Source: Aliidiomarina maris (GTDB taxonomy: Bacteria > Pseudomonadota > Gammaproteobacteria > Enterobacterales > Alteromonadaceae). Taken from it: a DNA stretch of 64,000 bases. Positions 19,382 to 28,696 of the stretch are shown here, piece after piece. The notes under the pieces were generated by a model, which was not told where the DNA came from, searched no databases, and saw only the letters and a list, made by a program, of their open reading frames with translations. The position numbers were made by a program, and so were the translations under genes. The stretch spans positions 1 through 64,000 of the forward strand of contig NZ_PIPK01000009.1 of assembly GCF_003987335.1 (NCBI RefSeq). The letters run 5' to 3'. Within the stretch, counting starts at the first letter, position 1. Every line of letters starts with the position of its first letter.

Positions 19382-21247
19382 TTGTCTCAACCGCACGCGT
19401 CATCCAATCTATACACGTCCCCTCCAGCCGCGCAAGCAAGCACGCTGGACCAAGCGCGCGCCGTGTTGAAGCAAGTGTTTGGCTACGAGACTTTCCGCAG
19501 TGGTCAGGAAACTGTGATTGAAGCGGTGCTCAATGGGCGCGATGCCGTGGCGTTGATGCCAACGGGGGGCGGTAAGTCGCTGTGTTATCAGCTTCCCGCG
19601 CTGATGTTACCGGGTGTGACTGTGGTGGTATCACCCCTGGTGTCGTTAATGGACGATCAAGTCAGCGCGATGCAAGCGATGGGCGTGCCAGCTGGCGCGA
19701 TTCACTCGGGCATGCAAGGGGCTGAAGTGATGCAAGTGTTGCGTGACTTGCAAGACGGCCGCATTCGTTTGTTATACGCAGCGCCGGAACGTGTGTTAAC
19801 ACCTGCCTTCGCAGAGCGCTTACAAACCTTGCAGGTGTCTTTGCTGGCGGTCGATGAAGCCCACTGTATTTCCCAGTGGGGACATGATTTTAGGCCAGAA
19901 TACGGTCGCTTAGGCGAGTTACGCCAACTATTGCCCCACACCCCCATGTTGGCACTAACCGCGACGGCCGACCATGTGACCCGTGACGATATTCTACAGC
20001 GTTTGCAGCTGCGTGAACCGCAAGTCTTCCAAAGCTCGTTTGACCGCCCGAATATTCGCTACTTGGTGCAAGAGAAATTTAAGCCGCTCAAGCAAGTAGT
20101 GGAATATGTCAAAGCACAGCGCGGCGTGTCGGGAATTATCTATTGCGGGAGTCGTAAAAAGACCGAAGAGCTGGCGCTGAAACTACAAGTCGAGGGCGTG
20201 CGCAGTGCGGCTTACCATGCTGGCTTGCCCCATGAGGAAAAGCGTCAAACACTACACGGTTTCTTGCGTGATGACATTGACGTGGTAGTTGCAACCATTG
20301 CGTTTGGCATGGGCATTAATAAACCTAACGTGCGCTTTGTGTTGCATTACGATATTCCGCGCAGTGTAGAGGCGTATTATCAGGAAACTGGTCGCGCCGG
20401 TCGGGATGGCGTCGCGTCAGAGGCGGTGATGTTCTATGAACCAGGTGACGCCGCGTGGATTTGGCGCTTATTCGATGAGCAGCCTGATAGTGAGCGCTTA
20501 CGGGTGGAGCGGCAAAAATTTCAGGTGATGACCTCGTTTGCCGAAGCGCAAACATGCAGGCGTTTGGTGCTATTGAATTACTTTGGAGAATACCGCGAGC
20601 AACCCTGTGGCAACTGCGACCTGTGTTTAAATCCGCCACAGCAGTATGACGGTACCGTCGATGCGCAAAAGGCACTCAGTTGTGTGTATCGCACGGGGCA
20701 ACAGTTTGGAGTTAATCATATCGTTGAAGTGCTGCGTGGCGCGCAGACTCAACGCATCAAGCAACAACGCCATGATGAGCTCACTACCTATGGCATAGGT
20801 AAAGAGCAAAGCGCAGAGCACTGGGTGTCCGTGATTCGACAGTTAATCCACCGTGGCTTACTGATTCAAGATATTCGTCGCCATAGTGCGCTGCATTTAG
20901 CTCAGAACGCACGCCCAGTGTTGCGTGGCGAAATCGCGTTGACTCTCGCAAAACCACGAATTCAAGCAGTGGCGGGTGCGAAAGTCGCAGAGCGCGGTAT
21001 GCATGACAAGGTGCTGTTTGGCCGCTTACGCAAACTACGTAAGGCGATTGCCGAGCGCGCTGAAGTGCCACCATTTGTTGTCTTTGGTGATTCTACGTTA
21101 CAGGACATGGCGACCTTGTTGCCAACCAATCCAGCGCAGTTTTTACTGGTGTCGGGTGTCGGACAAGTAAAACTTGAACGCTATGGCAGCGCTTTTATTG
21201 CTGAAATCTGTGCGTATTTAGACGGAGAGGACAGCCCCCACGCTTAA
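19382..21247 (+). CDS. recQ: ATP-dependent DNA helicase RecQ
   Basis: Superfamily 2 3'-5' helicase of the RecF recombination pathway. The 621-residue protein has motif 0 FGYETFRSGQE, Walker A PTGGGKS (about 60-66), DEAH box VDEAHCISQWGHDFRPEY (from about 157), motif VI with the arginine finger QETGRAGRDG, a zinc-binding RQC region with four Cys (C-RRLVLLNYFGE-x-CGNCDLC, about 393-416), winged helix and a C-terminal HRDC domain. The start is TTG at 19382, supported by AAGGG six bases upstream and by the lack of any earlier ATG. It is divergent from yigI. Confidence 0.96.
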   Translation: MSQPHASSNLYTSPPAAQASTLDQARAVLKQVFGYETFRSGQETVIEAVLNGRDAVALMPTGGGKSLCYQLPALMLPGVTVVVSPLVSLMDDQVSAMQAMGVPAGAIHSGMQGAEVMQVLRDLQDGRIRLLYAAPERVLTPAFAERLQTLQVSLLAVDEAHCISQWGHDFRPEYGRLGELRQLLPHTPMLALTATADHVTRDDILQRLQLREPQVFQSSFDRPNIRYLVQEKFKPLKQVVEYVKAQRGVSGIIYCGSRKKTEELALKLQVEGVRSAAYHAGLPHEEKRQTLHGFLRDDIDVVVATIAFGMGINKPNVRFVLHYDIPRSVEAYYQETGRAGRDGVASEAVMFYEPGDAAWIWRLFDEQPDSERLRVERQKFQVMTSFAEAQTCRRLVLLNYFGEYREQPCGNCDLCLNPPQQYDGTVDAQKALSCVYRTGQQFGVNHIVEVLRGAQTQRIKQQRHDELTTYGIGKEQSAEHWVSVIRQLIHRGLLIQDIRRHSALHLAQNARPVLRGEIALTLAKPRIQAVAGAKVAERGMHDKVLFGRLRKLRKAIAERAEVPPFVVFGDSTLQDMATLLPTNPAQFLLVSGVGQVKLERYGSAFIAEICAYLDGEDSPHA

Positions 21248-21266
21248 CCTTTGCCAGGCGGCAATT

Positions 21267-21295
21267 TTGACTTGTGCGCCCGACAGTGATAACTG
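21267..21295 (+). promoter_or_regulatory. Possible promoter of the M28 peptidase gene
   Basis: TTGACT (21267-21272) and TAACTG (21290-21295) are 17 bases apart in the 125-base gap between recQ and the peptidase gene. The -35 matches the sigma-70 consensus in five of six places; the -10 is weak. Confidence 0.35.
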
Positions 21296-21372
21296 TTAAG
21301 ACAACCCGTGCAGCATCATGGTATGCGCGGGCTACCTTGATTCGTTATTTCACTCCAGCAAAGGATTACCCT

Positions 21373-23076
21373 ATGCAACATGCAAAACCTGCGATGGCGG
21401 GATTAGCGGTGCTTGCCTTCACGGCAGCCTGCTCACCATCTCAGCCCAGCGATACCAACCAAGACAACATGGCGCTGCAAGCGTTTCCAGCAGTGACCGA
21501 TGCCGATGGCTATGTCGACACCAACTTTTCCGCCACCTACCGTGATCACCTGCGTACCTTAGCATCCGATGAGTTTGAAGGGCGGGCGCCAGGTACACGT
21601 GGCGAGGAATTAACCGTGGACTATGTGCGTTCGGTGTATGAGCAAGCTGGCTTAGTGTCGATGACCGACGACACCTACACCCAGATGGTGCCGATGGCGC
21701 GTATTGCACCCAGCCGAGTGACGAATATGCAGTTTTCGGGTGCCGATGACAGCAATGAGTTTAGCTATCGCCAACAAATGATGGGTTGGACCCAGCGCAT
21801 TACCGATGCAGTGGAAGTCGAAGACAGTGACATGGTATTTGTCGGTTATGGCATTGTGGCACCCGAATATGACTGGAATGATCATGCTGGCCTAAACGTT
21901 GAAGGCAAAACTGTGGTGATGCTGGTTAACGACCCCGGCTATGCCACTCAGGATGAATCGTTGTTTAATGGCAACGCGATGACCTACTACGGGCGCTGGA
22001 CCTATAAATTTGAAGAGGCAGCGCGTCAAGGCGCTGAAGCCGCGATTATTATTCACGAGACAGGCCCTGCGGGTTATGGCTGGGGCGTGGTCGCTGGTGG
22101 ATCTCCGGTGCGTTTTAGTTTAAAAACCGATGACTTAAATAGTCACCGCGCCAAGATTGAAGGTTGGGTCACTGAAGAATCGGCGCAAACCTTGTTTAAT
22201 CACGTTGGGATGACCCTTGACGAAGCGCGCGAGCGAGCATTATCCAGCGATTTCACGCCGATTGAGTTGAATCGGCAGATGTCGATGATAGTCGAGAATG
22301 AGATAGAGTTTTTCGAGACGGCGAATATCATCGGTAAGGTTGAAGGCAGCTTGTACCCAGATGAGCATGTCATTTACATGGCACACTGGGACCATATGGG
22401 CACCGACCCTATCAGTGGCGCAATTTTTAATGGTGCCCAAGACAACGCCAGTGGCGCCGCCGCCTTGCTGTCTTTGGCCGAGGCATTTGGCCAAGGTGAG
22501 CAACCAGAGCGTAGCATCGTGTTCCTGATGGTCGGTGCCGAGGAACGTGGTTTACTAGGCTCATTATGGTATGGCGAAGAGCCCTTGCTACCGCTTGATC
22601 AAGCCGTAGCAGGCATCAACATGGACATGCAAAACATGTACGGTCCAATGCGTGATTTCGTGGTGGTCGGTTGGAATAATTCTGACATGCAAGACGTCGC
22701 TGCCCCCTTTGTAGCCGCGCAAAACCGCTATCTAGCCCCTGAAACCAATCCAGAAACTGGCTTTTTCTATCGCTCAGATCACTTTAGTTTAGCCAACAAA
22801 GGCGTACCTATGTTGTACGCAAAAGGCGGCATCGACCATTTTGAGAAAGGCAAAGCGTATGGCCGTGAAATGTACGAGTATTTGTTTGCAGAGCTATATC
22901 ATAAGCCTGCGGATGAGTATGACCCTAAATGGGACTTGCGTGGTATGCAGCAAGACTTATGGGTGTACTTTAGAGTGGGTTATGAGCTTGCTAACACACG
23001 TCGCTGGCCGCAATGGGCGCCAGGCAATGAATTTGAAGCTGAGCGTTTAGCAACCGACCACTTGCGTCAAGACTAA
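21373..23076 (+). CDS. M28 family zinc metallopeptidase, lipoprotein
   Basis: Secreted aminopeptidase-type enzyme of 567 residues. A lipoprotein signal ends in FTAAC, so it is membrane-anchored outside the cytoplasm. A PA-like insert (about residues 120-260) precedes the M28 catalytic core. Zinc ligands are seen in MAHWDHMGTD (His and the adjacent Asp), QDNASGAA (bridging Asp), AEERGLLGS (catalytic Glu and ligand Glu) and the late RSDHFSLANKGVP His. The start at 21373 is backed by AAGGA eight bases upstream; an in-frame start at 21274 would put residues before the signal peptide. It faces an Oar-like receptor across a shared terminator, in line with a peptide-using lifestyle. Confidence 0.9.
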   Translation: MQHAKPAMAGLAVLAFTAACSPSQPSDTNQDNMALQAFPAVTDADGYVDTNFSATYRDHLRTLASDEFEGRAPGTRGEELTVDYVRSVYEQAGLVSMTDDTYTQMVPMARIAPSRVTNMQFSGADDSNEFSYRQQMMGWTQRITDAVEVEDSDMVFVGYGIVAPEYDWNDHAGLNVEGKTVVMLVNDPGYATQDESLFNGNAMTYYGRWTYKFEEAARQGAEAAIIIHETGPAGYGWGVVAGGSPVRFSLKTDDLNSHRAKIEGWVTEESAQTLFNHVGMTLDEARERALSSDFTPIELNRQMSMIVENEIEFFETANIIGKVEGSLYPDEHVIYMAHWDHMGTDPISGAIFNGAQDNASGAAALLSLAEAFGQGEQPERSIVFLMVGAEERGLLGSLWYGEEPLLPLDQAVAGINMDMQNMYGPMRDFVVVGWNNSDMQDVAAPFVAAQNRYLAPETNPETGFFYRSDHFSLANKGVPMLYAKGGIDHFEKGKAYGREMYEYLFAELYHKPADEYDPKWDLRGMQQDLWVYFRVGYELANTRRWPQWAPGNEFEAERLATDHLRQD

Positions 23077-23095
23077 AGCTTCGCACCAGACATAG

Positions 23096-23127
23096 AAAAA
23101 GGGCAACCAGTGATGGTTGCCCTTTTT
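23096..23127. terminator. Bidirectional terminator between peptidase and Oar-like receptor
   Basis: AAAAAGGGCAACCA and TGGTTGCCCTTTTT pair around a GTGA loop. A-rich on one side and T-rich on the other, it can serve both convergent genes. Confidence 0.92.
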
Positions 23128-23163
23128 ATTTGGTTTGTTGCTATTGCTTATACGCGGGGCGTA

Positions 23164-26100
23164 TTAGAAGCGGTAGCGAACACCAATTTTCGCACTCCAG
23201 GTAGAGGCACGCTCGTTGTATCGAGTTGCAAAACGAGGGCTTGCATCAAACGCGAAGCGAGGTTCGCTGTAGATGTAACCACCTGATTCTGGGTCAACAT
23301 CAATACCTGCGAAACGCAAGCCTGTATCGGCGAAGCTTACTGTGTGACGTTGGTTCTCACCGAAGATTGCAAACACGTTGCGAATGTCGATGTAGAAAGC
23401 ACCCTTATGACCTTCGACGAAACCAGGAATCTCCTGCTCGAAACGGAAGTCTAAGTTACCGTTCCAAGGGCCACGCTCCCAGTTACGTGGTGCATAACCA
23501 CCGCGGAACTGGTCTAGGCCCGCTGCCATGATGTATGCATCCAACTGCTCGTAACTAAATCCGTCTGCATACCCTGCGATAGCTGGGTCATTAGGGCCGG
23601 TCGGAATGTACGGAAGGTAGTTTTGAGAGCGCCACAAGCCTTGGCTAGAACCGTCACCAAACGCACGCACGCCGCCGCTTGAACCGATTTCAGTGTCAAG
23701 TGCCCAGCTGTATGGACGACCAGAGAAGCGGTCCCAGAATAAGCTAAAGTTAGAAGCATAGCCTTGGAAGAATTCACGGCGATAGTTTAATGACGCCATG
23801 AAGCGATGCTCAACTTGATAAGAAGCAACACCAGTGCCTGGGTTTTGCTTATCAATAGCGGTTTGGAAGTTGTAGTTAGAGTGAGCAGTTGAAGAACCAC
23901 CCGCCGTCACGTTAGTAACGTCTTGATTGGTATATGCAACACGGAAACTTAAACCGTTATCCCAAGCATTACCTAAACTGAAGGTTGAAACGATACCACG
24001 ACCACCACTTACGTTAGTCAGCATGATGTCGTACCGTTCAGTGTTAAAGCCACCAATTTCAGTTGGTTGAGGCCCTGCTAACGGATCCCAGTTAACATAC
24101 AGAGGACGGCCACCCGCGGTAGTAATCTGGTTGCCGCTTTCATCTAGCAGAGGGGCTTTGGATAAATCGAACCAAGCAACTTCGCGCTCGTTATCAGTAT
24201 AAATAACTTCTGCAGACGCGAACCAGCCTTCACCTAAAAAGCCCAAGTTCAGGTTGTCATAATCCACAGCAAGTGAGTAACGCGTATCGACTGGTAACTT
24301 GAAGTCAGGGTCGATCGGCGTGGTATTACCATCACCAGCAGACAATGAATCGCGCATCTCCTGAGGGACATTAGTAATGTCAGCGTTTTCAACATTGTTG
24401 AGGTCTGGCGCAGCAACGATAGTTACACCATCATTGGTATAAGCGTTCGAAATCCACACATTGGGTCGACCACCAGAGAAGCGACCTACGCCACCGCGTA
24501 CAGTGATGTCATCAGTCCAGCGATATTCAAAACTTACACGAGGAAGGAATAAGTCCAAGCCGTCCATGTTCGTTGTATTCGCAAAACCATAACGGTCAAA
24601 GAAGTTTTGGTTGAACGTTGGTTCAGCACTTGAAAGCTGGCGCTCGTAGCGTAAACCGAAGTTTAAGGTTAGATCCCAGTTTACTTCCCAGGAGTTTTGT
24701 AAGTAAGCTGCGATGTTACCGTAGCTAAAGTCAGCTGCGCCGTCTGCTGAGTTATTCGTGATGGCATTTTGATATTGAATACGGTCAGCGAAGCGGTTTT
24801 CGAAGTCTTCAACTGAGCTGAAGCTAAATACACCCAGCGAGTTTTGAACAAACTCATTGAAAACCTCAATGTCGGTATACTCGACACCAAACTGAATACG
24901 ATTATCATTCAGTAAATATTCACCATGTGCTTGTAATTCAAGCGTCGTGGTTTCCAGGTAGTTTGCATGACGTGAGCGGTCAGGGCCTAAGTTAATTGTG
25001 CCGCGAGCTAGGCCAAAGTTCTCTTCCTCAGTGAAGTTAACCGCAACAGCACCGAAATTACGACCTAACTGAGGATCTTGACTCGTCTTAACGTCTTTGT
25101 ATGAAACTTTTAGTTCAGAACTAAAGTTAGGTGACCAGTTTGAATATAATTGCGCAGCAAAGTTATTCATTGACTGTTCACGGAAGTACCAGTTTGAGTT
25201 GAGGTTCAAACTTTCCCCGCCAGTCGTAGCGCCGTTTGTGTTTAAATCTTCAGCGCGCTGGTAAGTGAATGCAGCACGATGGTCATCATTAATATTCCAG
25301 TCAATTTTTGCTAGAATTTTTTCATCATTTTGTTCTGGTTGAACATTCCAGTCACCAGGCTCTACGCCGTAAACAGAGCGAGCAATCTCTTGAACACGTT
25401 CAACCACACGAGGGTCAAGATTTTTCTGTTCAACTGCACCTGAACCAAGTGGTCCTTGCTGAATGCTAGTTGGTTCTTCATAGCGCTCGTAGTTTACAAA
25501 GAAGAATAAACGGTCGCGTAAAATAGGACCGCCCAAACTAAAGCCCATAGATTCTTCTTTAAAATCTAATTCTGGGCGTGAATTCGGGTTATATCGGTTT
25601 GCAGGCGGGTTACCGGCTAGGCTATCACTTGCGTACTCATAAAAAACTGAACCAAAGAAATCATTGGTACCAGAACGAGTTACCGCATTCACACGTGCAC
25701 CAGCAAAACCACTGTAGCGTGCATTGAATGGTACGGCTTCAATAGACACCTGTTCAATAGCATCGATTGAGATAGGCGAACGGTTAGTAGGGTACCCGCT
25801 GTTGTTCAAACCAAAATCATCGTTTTGGCCGATACCGTCAACGGTGATGCTGTTATAACGTGGATTGTTACCAGCAACCGATAACGAACGGTTGCTATCA
25901 CCCAAGTCTGTAGCCAATGGGTTTTGACGTACAACGTCTCGTAAGTCGCGGTCAAACGCTGGCATATTCTGGATTTCTTGGGCGCCCCAAGTACTCGCTG
26001 AGCCAGACTGCAAAGAAGTAGTGTTAATAGCACGACCAGTGACTGAAATGCGCTCGTAGTTAGCTTGGCCTTGCGGCTCTAACTCAGCAGTCAGTCGGTA

Positions 26101-26421
26101 GGCGTCGCCTAACTGAAGGAAGATATCTTCGATAGTTTTGGCTTCGAAACTCGCGTTTTCCAGGATGACACGGTATGGACCGCCAACACGCAGACCAGAC
26201 GCAGTAAAGTTACCGCTGCTGTTAGTGACTGCTGTTGTAGTCGTACCTGAAGGAACGTGAATGATGATAACACGGGTGTTAGCGACAACCTGACCTTGTT
26301 GGTCAACAATCTGGCCTCGCATTGAAGATGATGTTTCCTGAGCCATTACAGCTGCAGAAGACATGCTTAGTGTCAGCGCGACTGCCGCAGCAATGCGGGT
26401 CAGTTTGGTCTTCTTAGTCAT
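23164..26421 (-). CDS. Oar-like TonB-dependent outer-membrane receptor
   Basis: A 1085-residue outer-membrane protein. A signal peptide (MTKKTKLTRIAAAVAL to about residue 29, AVMA-QE) is followed by a carboxypeptidase-regulatory-like beta sandwich (about 32-115, MRGQIVDQQGQVVANT), a plug domain (IQNMPAFDRDLRDVVRQNP ... GSGTNDFFGSVFYEY) and a large barrel ending in the aromatic VRYRF. This is the layout of the Oar family, often linked to protein or peptide uptake in marine gammaproteobacteria; the actual ligand is unknown. The ATG at 26421 was chosen because AGGAAAATAGC precedes it and the signal peptide begins there; an in-frame extension to 26550 is not plausible. Confidence 0.9.
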   Translation of the reverse strand: MTKKTKLTRIAAAVALTLSMSSAAVMAQETSSSMRGQIVDQQGQVVANTRVIIIHVPSGTTTTAVTNSSGNFTASGLRVGGPYRVILENASFEAKTIEDIFLQLGDAYRLTAELEPQGQANYERISVTGRAINTTSLQSGSASTWGAQEIQNMPAFDRDLRDVVRQNPLATDLGDSNRSLSVAGNNPRYNSITVDGIGQNDDFGLNNSGYPTNRSPISIDAIEQVSIEAVPFNARYSGFAGARVNAVTRSGTNDFFGSVFYEYASDSLAGNPPANRYNPNSRPELDFKEESMGFSLGGPILRDRLFFFVNYERYEEPTSIQQGPLGSGAVEQKNLDPRVVERVQEIARSVYGVEPGDWNVQPEQNDEKILAKIDWNINDDHRAAFTYQRAEDLNTNGATTGGESLNLNSNWYFREQSMNNFAAQLYSNWSPNFSSELKVSYKDVKTSQDPQLGRNFGAVAVNFTEEENFGLARGTINLGPDRSRHANYLETTTLELQAHGEYLLNDNRIQFGVEYTDIEVFNEFVQNSLGVFSFSSVEDFENRFADRIQYQNAITNNSADGAADFSYGNIAAYLQNSWEVNWDLTLNFGLRYERQLSSAEPTFNQNFFDRYGFANTTNMDGLDLFLPRVSFEYRWTDDITVRGGVGRFSGGRPNVWISNAYTNDGVTIVAAPDLNNVENADITNVPQEMRDSLSAGDGNTTPIDPDFKLPVDTRYSLAVDYDNLNLGFLGEGWFASAEVIYTDNEREVAWFDLSKAPLLDESGNQITTAGGRPLYVNWDPLAGPQPTEIGGFNTERYDIMLTNVSGGRGIVSTFSLGNAWDNGLSFRVAYTNQDVTNVTAGGSSTAHSNYNFQTAIDKQNPGTGVASYQVEHRFMASLNYRREFFQGYASNFSLFWDRFSGRPYSWALDTEIGSSGGVRAFGDGSSQGLWRSQNYLPYIPTGPNDPAIAGYADGFSYEQLDAYIMAAGLDQFRGGYAPRNWERGPWNGNLDFRFEQEIPGFVEGHKGAFYIDIRNVFAIFGENQRHTVSFADTGLRFAGIDVDPESGGYIYSEPRFAFDASPRFATRYNERASTWSAKIGVRYRF

Positions 26422-26745
26422 GCTATTTTCCTGCATAGTTTGTGAGAGAGTTTGAGAGTAAAGCTTTTGGATGGGTGAGGTTACAGTCCATTTGTTACAA
26501 CACCATGACAATTCGGCGAGTATTTTATGACAAAAAGTAACCAGTTTCATATGTTTTTTCGTATTTATTTGGTTATTAAGGGAACTTAATTTTATTACCC
26601 TAAATAAGAGTTACTAAACTAGCGGTTTTCACGGGCTAAATCATGAAATATGATCGGCAACTACTAGACCTTGGTCTAATCTTTCCTTGCGGTTGGAATG
26701 TGTAAACTAGCAGAACCGTTTAAAATAACGAAGCGAGAGCGACAC
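26422..26745. other. Intergenic region between the divergent oar-like and cstA-like genes
   Basis: This 324-base AT-rich stretch is the only large non-coding gap in the window. It must hold promoters for both divergent genes. The half near cstA contains a perfect palindrome (listed separately) and a possible -10 TAAACT at 26703-26708. In the half near the receptor gene I see the ribosome binding site but no convincing -35/-10 pair. Confidence 0.6.
26665..26678. promoter_or_regulatory. Perfect palindrome TAGACC-TT-GGTCTA upstream of cstA
   Basis: A 14-base perfect inverted repeat 68 bases before the cstA-like start. If TAAACT at 26703 is the -10, the palindrome is centred near -43, where a class II activator would sit. 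The form resembles a site for a LuxR/NarL-type response regulator. A CrbR-like activator is one candidate, since such regulators control acetate and CstA-type genes in relatives; this is inference. Confidence 0.45.
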
Positions 26746-28428
26746 ATGAATGCAATTTTTGTCTTACTACTAGGTCTCGGCGCCATGGCGCTTGGGTACT
26801 TGGTTTACTCTAAATTCATTGCCGAACGGATTTTTCGGCTTGATCCGAACTTCAGGACGCCGGCACATGAGTTTGAGGACGGTGTCGATTTCGTCCCAAC
26901 CAACAAATACGTGTTATGGGGCCACCATTTCACTTCAGTTGCTGGCGCAGCGCCAATTATCGGCCCTGCAATTGCGGTTATCTGGGGTTGGGTGCCAGCC
27001 TTTATTTGGGTGGTATTAGGTACCATTTTCTTCGCGGGTGTCCACGACGCCGGCGCGATCTGGGCAAGTAACCGCAATAAAGCGAAGTCGATTGGTGCAC
27101 TGACGGGCGACGTCGTGGGCAAACGCGCACGTAGCTTGTTTATGATCGTCATCTTCTTGGTTCTGCTGATGGTGAACGCGGTATTCGCGACCGTTATTGC
27201 AGGCCTGTTGGTTGACTTCCCAAGTTCAGTGATTCCGGTTTGGGGTGCTATTTTCGTCGCGCTGATTATTGGTCAGCTGATTTACCGTAAGTACATCGGC
27301 CTTATTACTGTATCGATTGTCGGTGTGATTGCGTTATACGCGCTTATCGGCTTAGGTCCGGTCATGCCGATCAGCCTGCCGGAGAGCATTGGTGGTGTAT
27401 CTGACCGCGCGACCTGGATTATGATTTTGTTCGGTTATGCAGCTATCGCATCACTATTACCAGTTTGGATGCTGTTACAACCACGAGACTATATTAATGG
27501 TTTACAGCTTTTCATCGGTCTAATCCTGCTTTACGCAGCTGTTATTCTGATGGGCCCGGAAATGGTTGCGCCTGCGTTTAATACCGATGTGCCCGAAGGC
27601 ACACCGTCATTGATTCCGTTATTGTTCGTAACCATTGCCTGTGGTGCGATTTCTGGATTCCACGGCTTAGTAGCGGGCGGTACAACGTCGAAGCAGCTTG
27701 AGAAAGAAACCGACGCGCGTTTTGTTGGTTACTTCGGTGCCGTAGGTGAAGGCTCACTGGCATTGGCTGCAATTATCGCCGCTACGGCTGGTTTTGCGAC
27801 GTTCGCGGACTGGAATGCCGTTTACTCTGCGTTCGGTCAAGGTGGTGTGAATGCCTTCGTTCAAGGTGGTGCTTACATTATTAATAACGGCATCGGCTTG
27901 GAAATTGGTTTAGCGGAAACTTTGCTGACGGTGATGGCGGTACTCTTCGCTGGAACCACGATGGATACAGGCTTACGTTTACAACGCTACATTTTCCAAG
28001 AGTGGGGCAGCATTTACGACATCAAATGGATGCAAAAAGTTATCCCAGCCACGCTGTTGGCGGTCGGTACCTGTTTGTTGCTTGCCTTTGGTGCAGGTGG
28101 CGCAGATGGTTCAGGTGGTCTATTGATTTGGCCTCTGTTCGGAACCACCAACCAGCTGTTAGCAGGCTTAACCCTGATGGTGATTACGGTTCTGTTAGTA
28201 CGCATGGGCCGCCCAATGTACTACACTTTAATTCCATTGCTGTTCTTACTGGTGATGACGGTTGCAGCGCTACTGTTACAATTGAAAACTTTCTATGTCG
28301 CTGGTGACTGGTTCTTATTCACCTTAGACATCGTGGTGTTAGTGGCGGCTATCTTCATCGCTTTCGAATGTGCATCTACGTTGAGTAAGCTGCGCAAAGA
28401 AACTGCCAACAAACATGAAGATTCATAA
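26746..28428 (+). CDS. Carbon starvation CstA-family transporter
   Basis: Polytopic inner-membrane protein of 560 residues with about 14-16 helices. Family marks are the N-terminal membrane segment, DGVDFVPTNKYVLWGHHFTSVAGAAPIIGPAIA, and FHGLVAGGTTSKQL in the middle. E. coli homologues CstA and BtsT import peptides or pyruvate; they are about 700 residues, so this is a shorter subgroup lacking part of the C-terminal region. The ATG at 26746 begins the first membrane helix; a TTG/GTG extension to 26698 would add hydrophilic residues with no support. The following gene starts inside its last codons, so the two are coupled. Confidence 0.88.
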   Translation: MNAIFVLLLGLGAMALGYLVYSKFIAERIFRLDPNFRTPAHEFEDGVDFVPTNKYVLWGHHFTSVAGAAPIIGPAIAVIWGWVPAFIWVVLGTIFFAGVHDAGAIWASNRNKAKSIGALTGDVVGKRARSLFMIVIFLVLLMVNAVFATVIAGLLVDFPSSVIPVWGAIFVALIIGQLIYRKYIGLITVSIVGVIALYALIGLGPVMPISLPESIGGVSDRATWIMILFGYAAIASLLPVWMLLQPRDYINGLQLFIGLILLYAAVILMGPEMVAPAFNTDVPEGTPSLIPLLFVTIACGAISGFHGLVAGGTTSKQLEKETDARFVGYFGAVGEGSLALAAIIAATAGFATFADWNAVYSAFGQGGVNAFVQGGAYIINNGIGLEIGLAETLLTVMAVLFAGTTMDTGLRLQRYIFQEWGSIYDIKWMQKVIPATLLAVGTCLLLAFGAGGADGSGGLLIWPLFGTTNQLLAGLTLMVITVLLVRMGRPMYYTLIPLLFLLVMTVAALLLQLKTFYVAGDWFLFTLDIVVLVAAIFIAFECASTLSKLRKETANKHEDS

Positions 28429-28696
28429 GCTCACCGCAATTAAAGACTGGTGGCAAAAGGCGAATCACTTCGCGGAGGAGGCGTATAACGCCCCCTACCG
28501 CGCAGCGATTGCGCGAGCAAAACGCGAGCAGGATGATTTATTCATGCTGCTCGTTTTTTCTGACCTCATGGGCGTGCCGAACCCAGCCAGTTACTACACC
28601 CTCGAATTACAACCCTTACTGCTTGAACGATTCCATGACTGGCATATGCGAATGGGCATGGAAAAGTCACCTTTGGATCATTTCAAATGCTGTTAA
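28415..28696 (+). CDS. Small CstA-linked protein with a C-terminal Cys-Cys (cory-CC-star type)
   Basis: A 93-residue soluble protein with a basic N-terminus, the stretch YNAPYRAAIARAKREQDDLFMLLVFSD and a last triplet of residues KCC immediately before the stop. I believe it belongs to the family named cory-CC-star, but that identification is from memory. E. coli CstA and BtsT also have a small partner (YbdD/YjiX) that ends in Cys-Cys, so a CC tail next to a CstA-type transporter may be a shared theme. The start overlaps cstA by 14 bases and the end overlaps the ATPase gene by 10, so all three are probably made together. Biochemical function unknown. Confidence 0.75.
   Translation: MKIHKLTAIKDWWQKANHFAEEAYNAPYRAAIARAKREQDDLFMLLVFSDLMGVPNPASYYTLELQPLLLERFHDWHMRMGMEKSPLDHFKCC

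Noticed and set aside
26422-26745. A small gene or RNA in the largest intergenic gap
   Set aside because: No frame with a ribosome binding site and no terminator-like hairpin was found; the region is adequately explained as divergent promoters.
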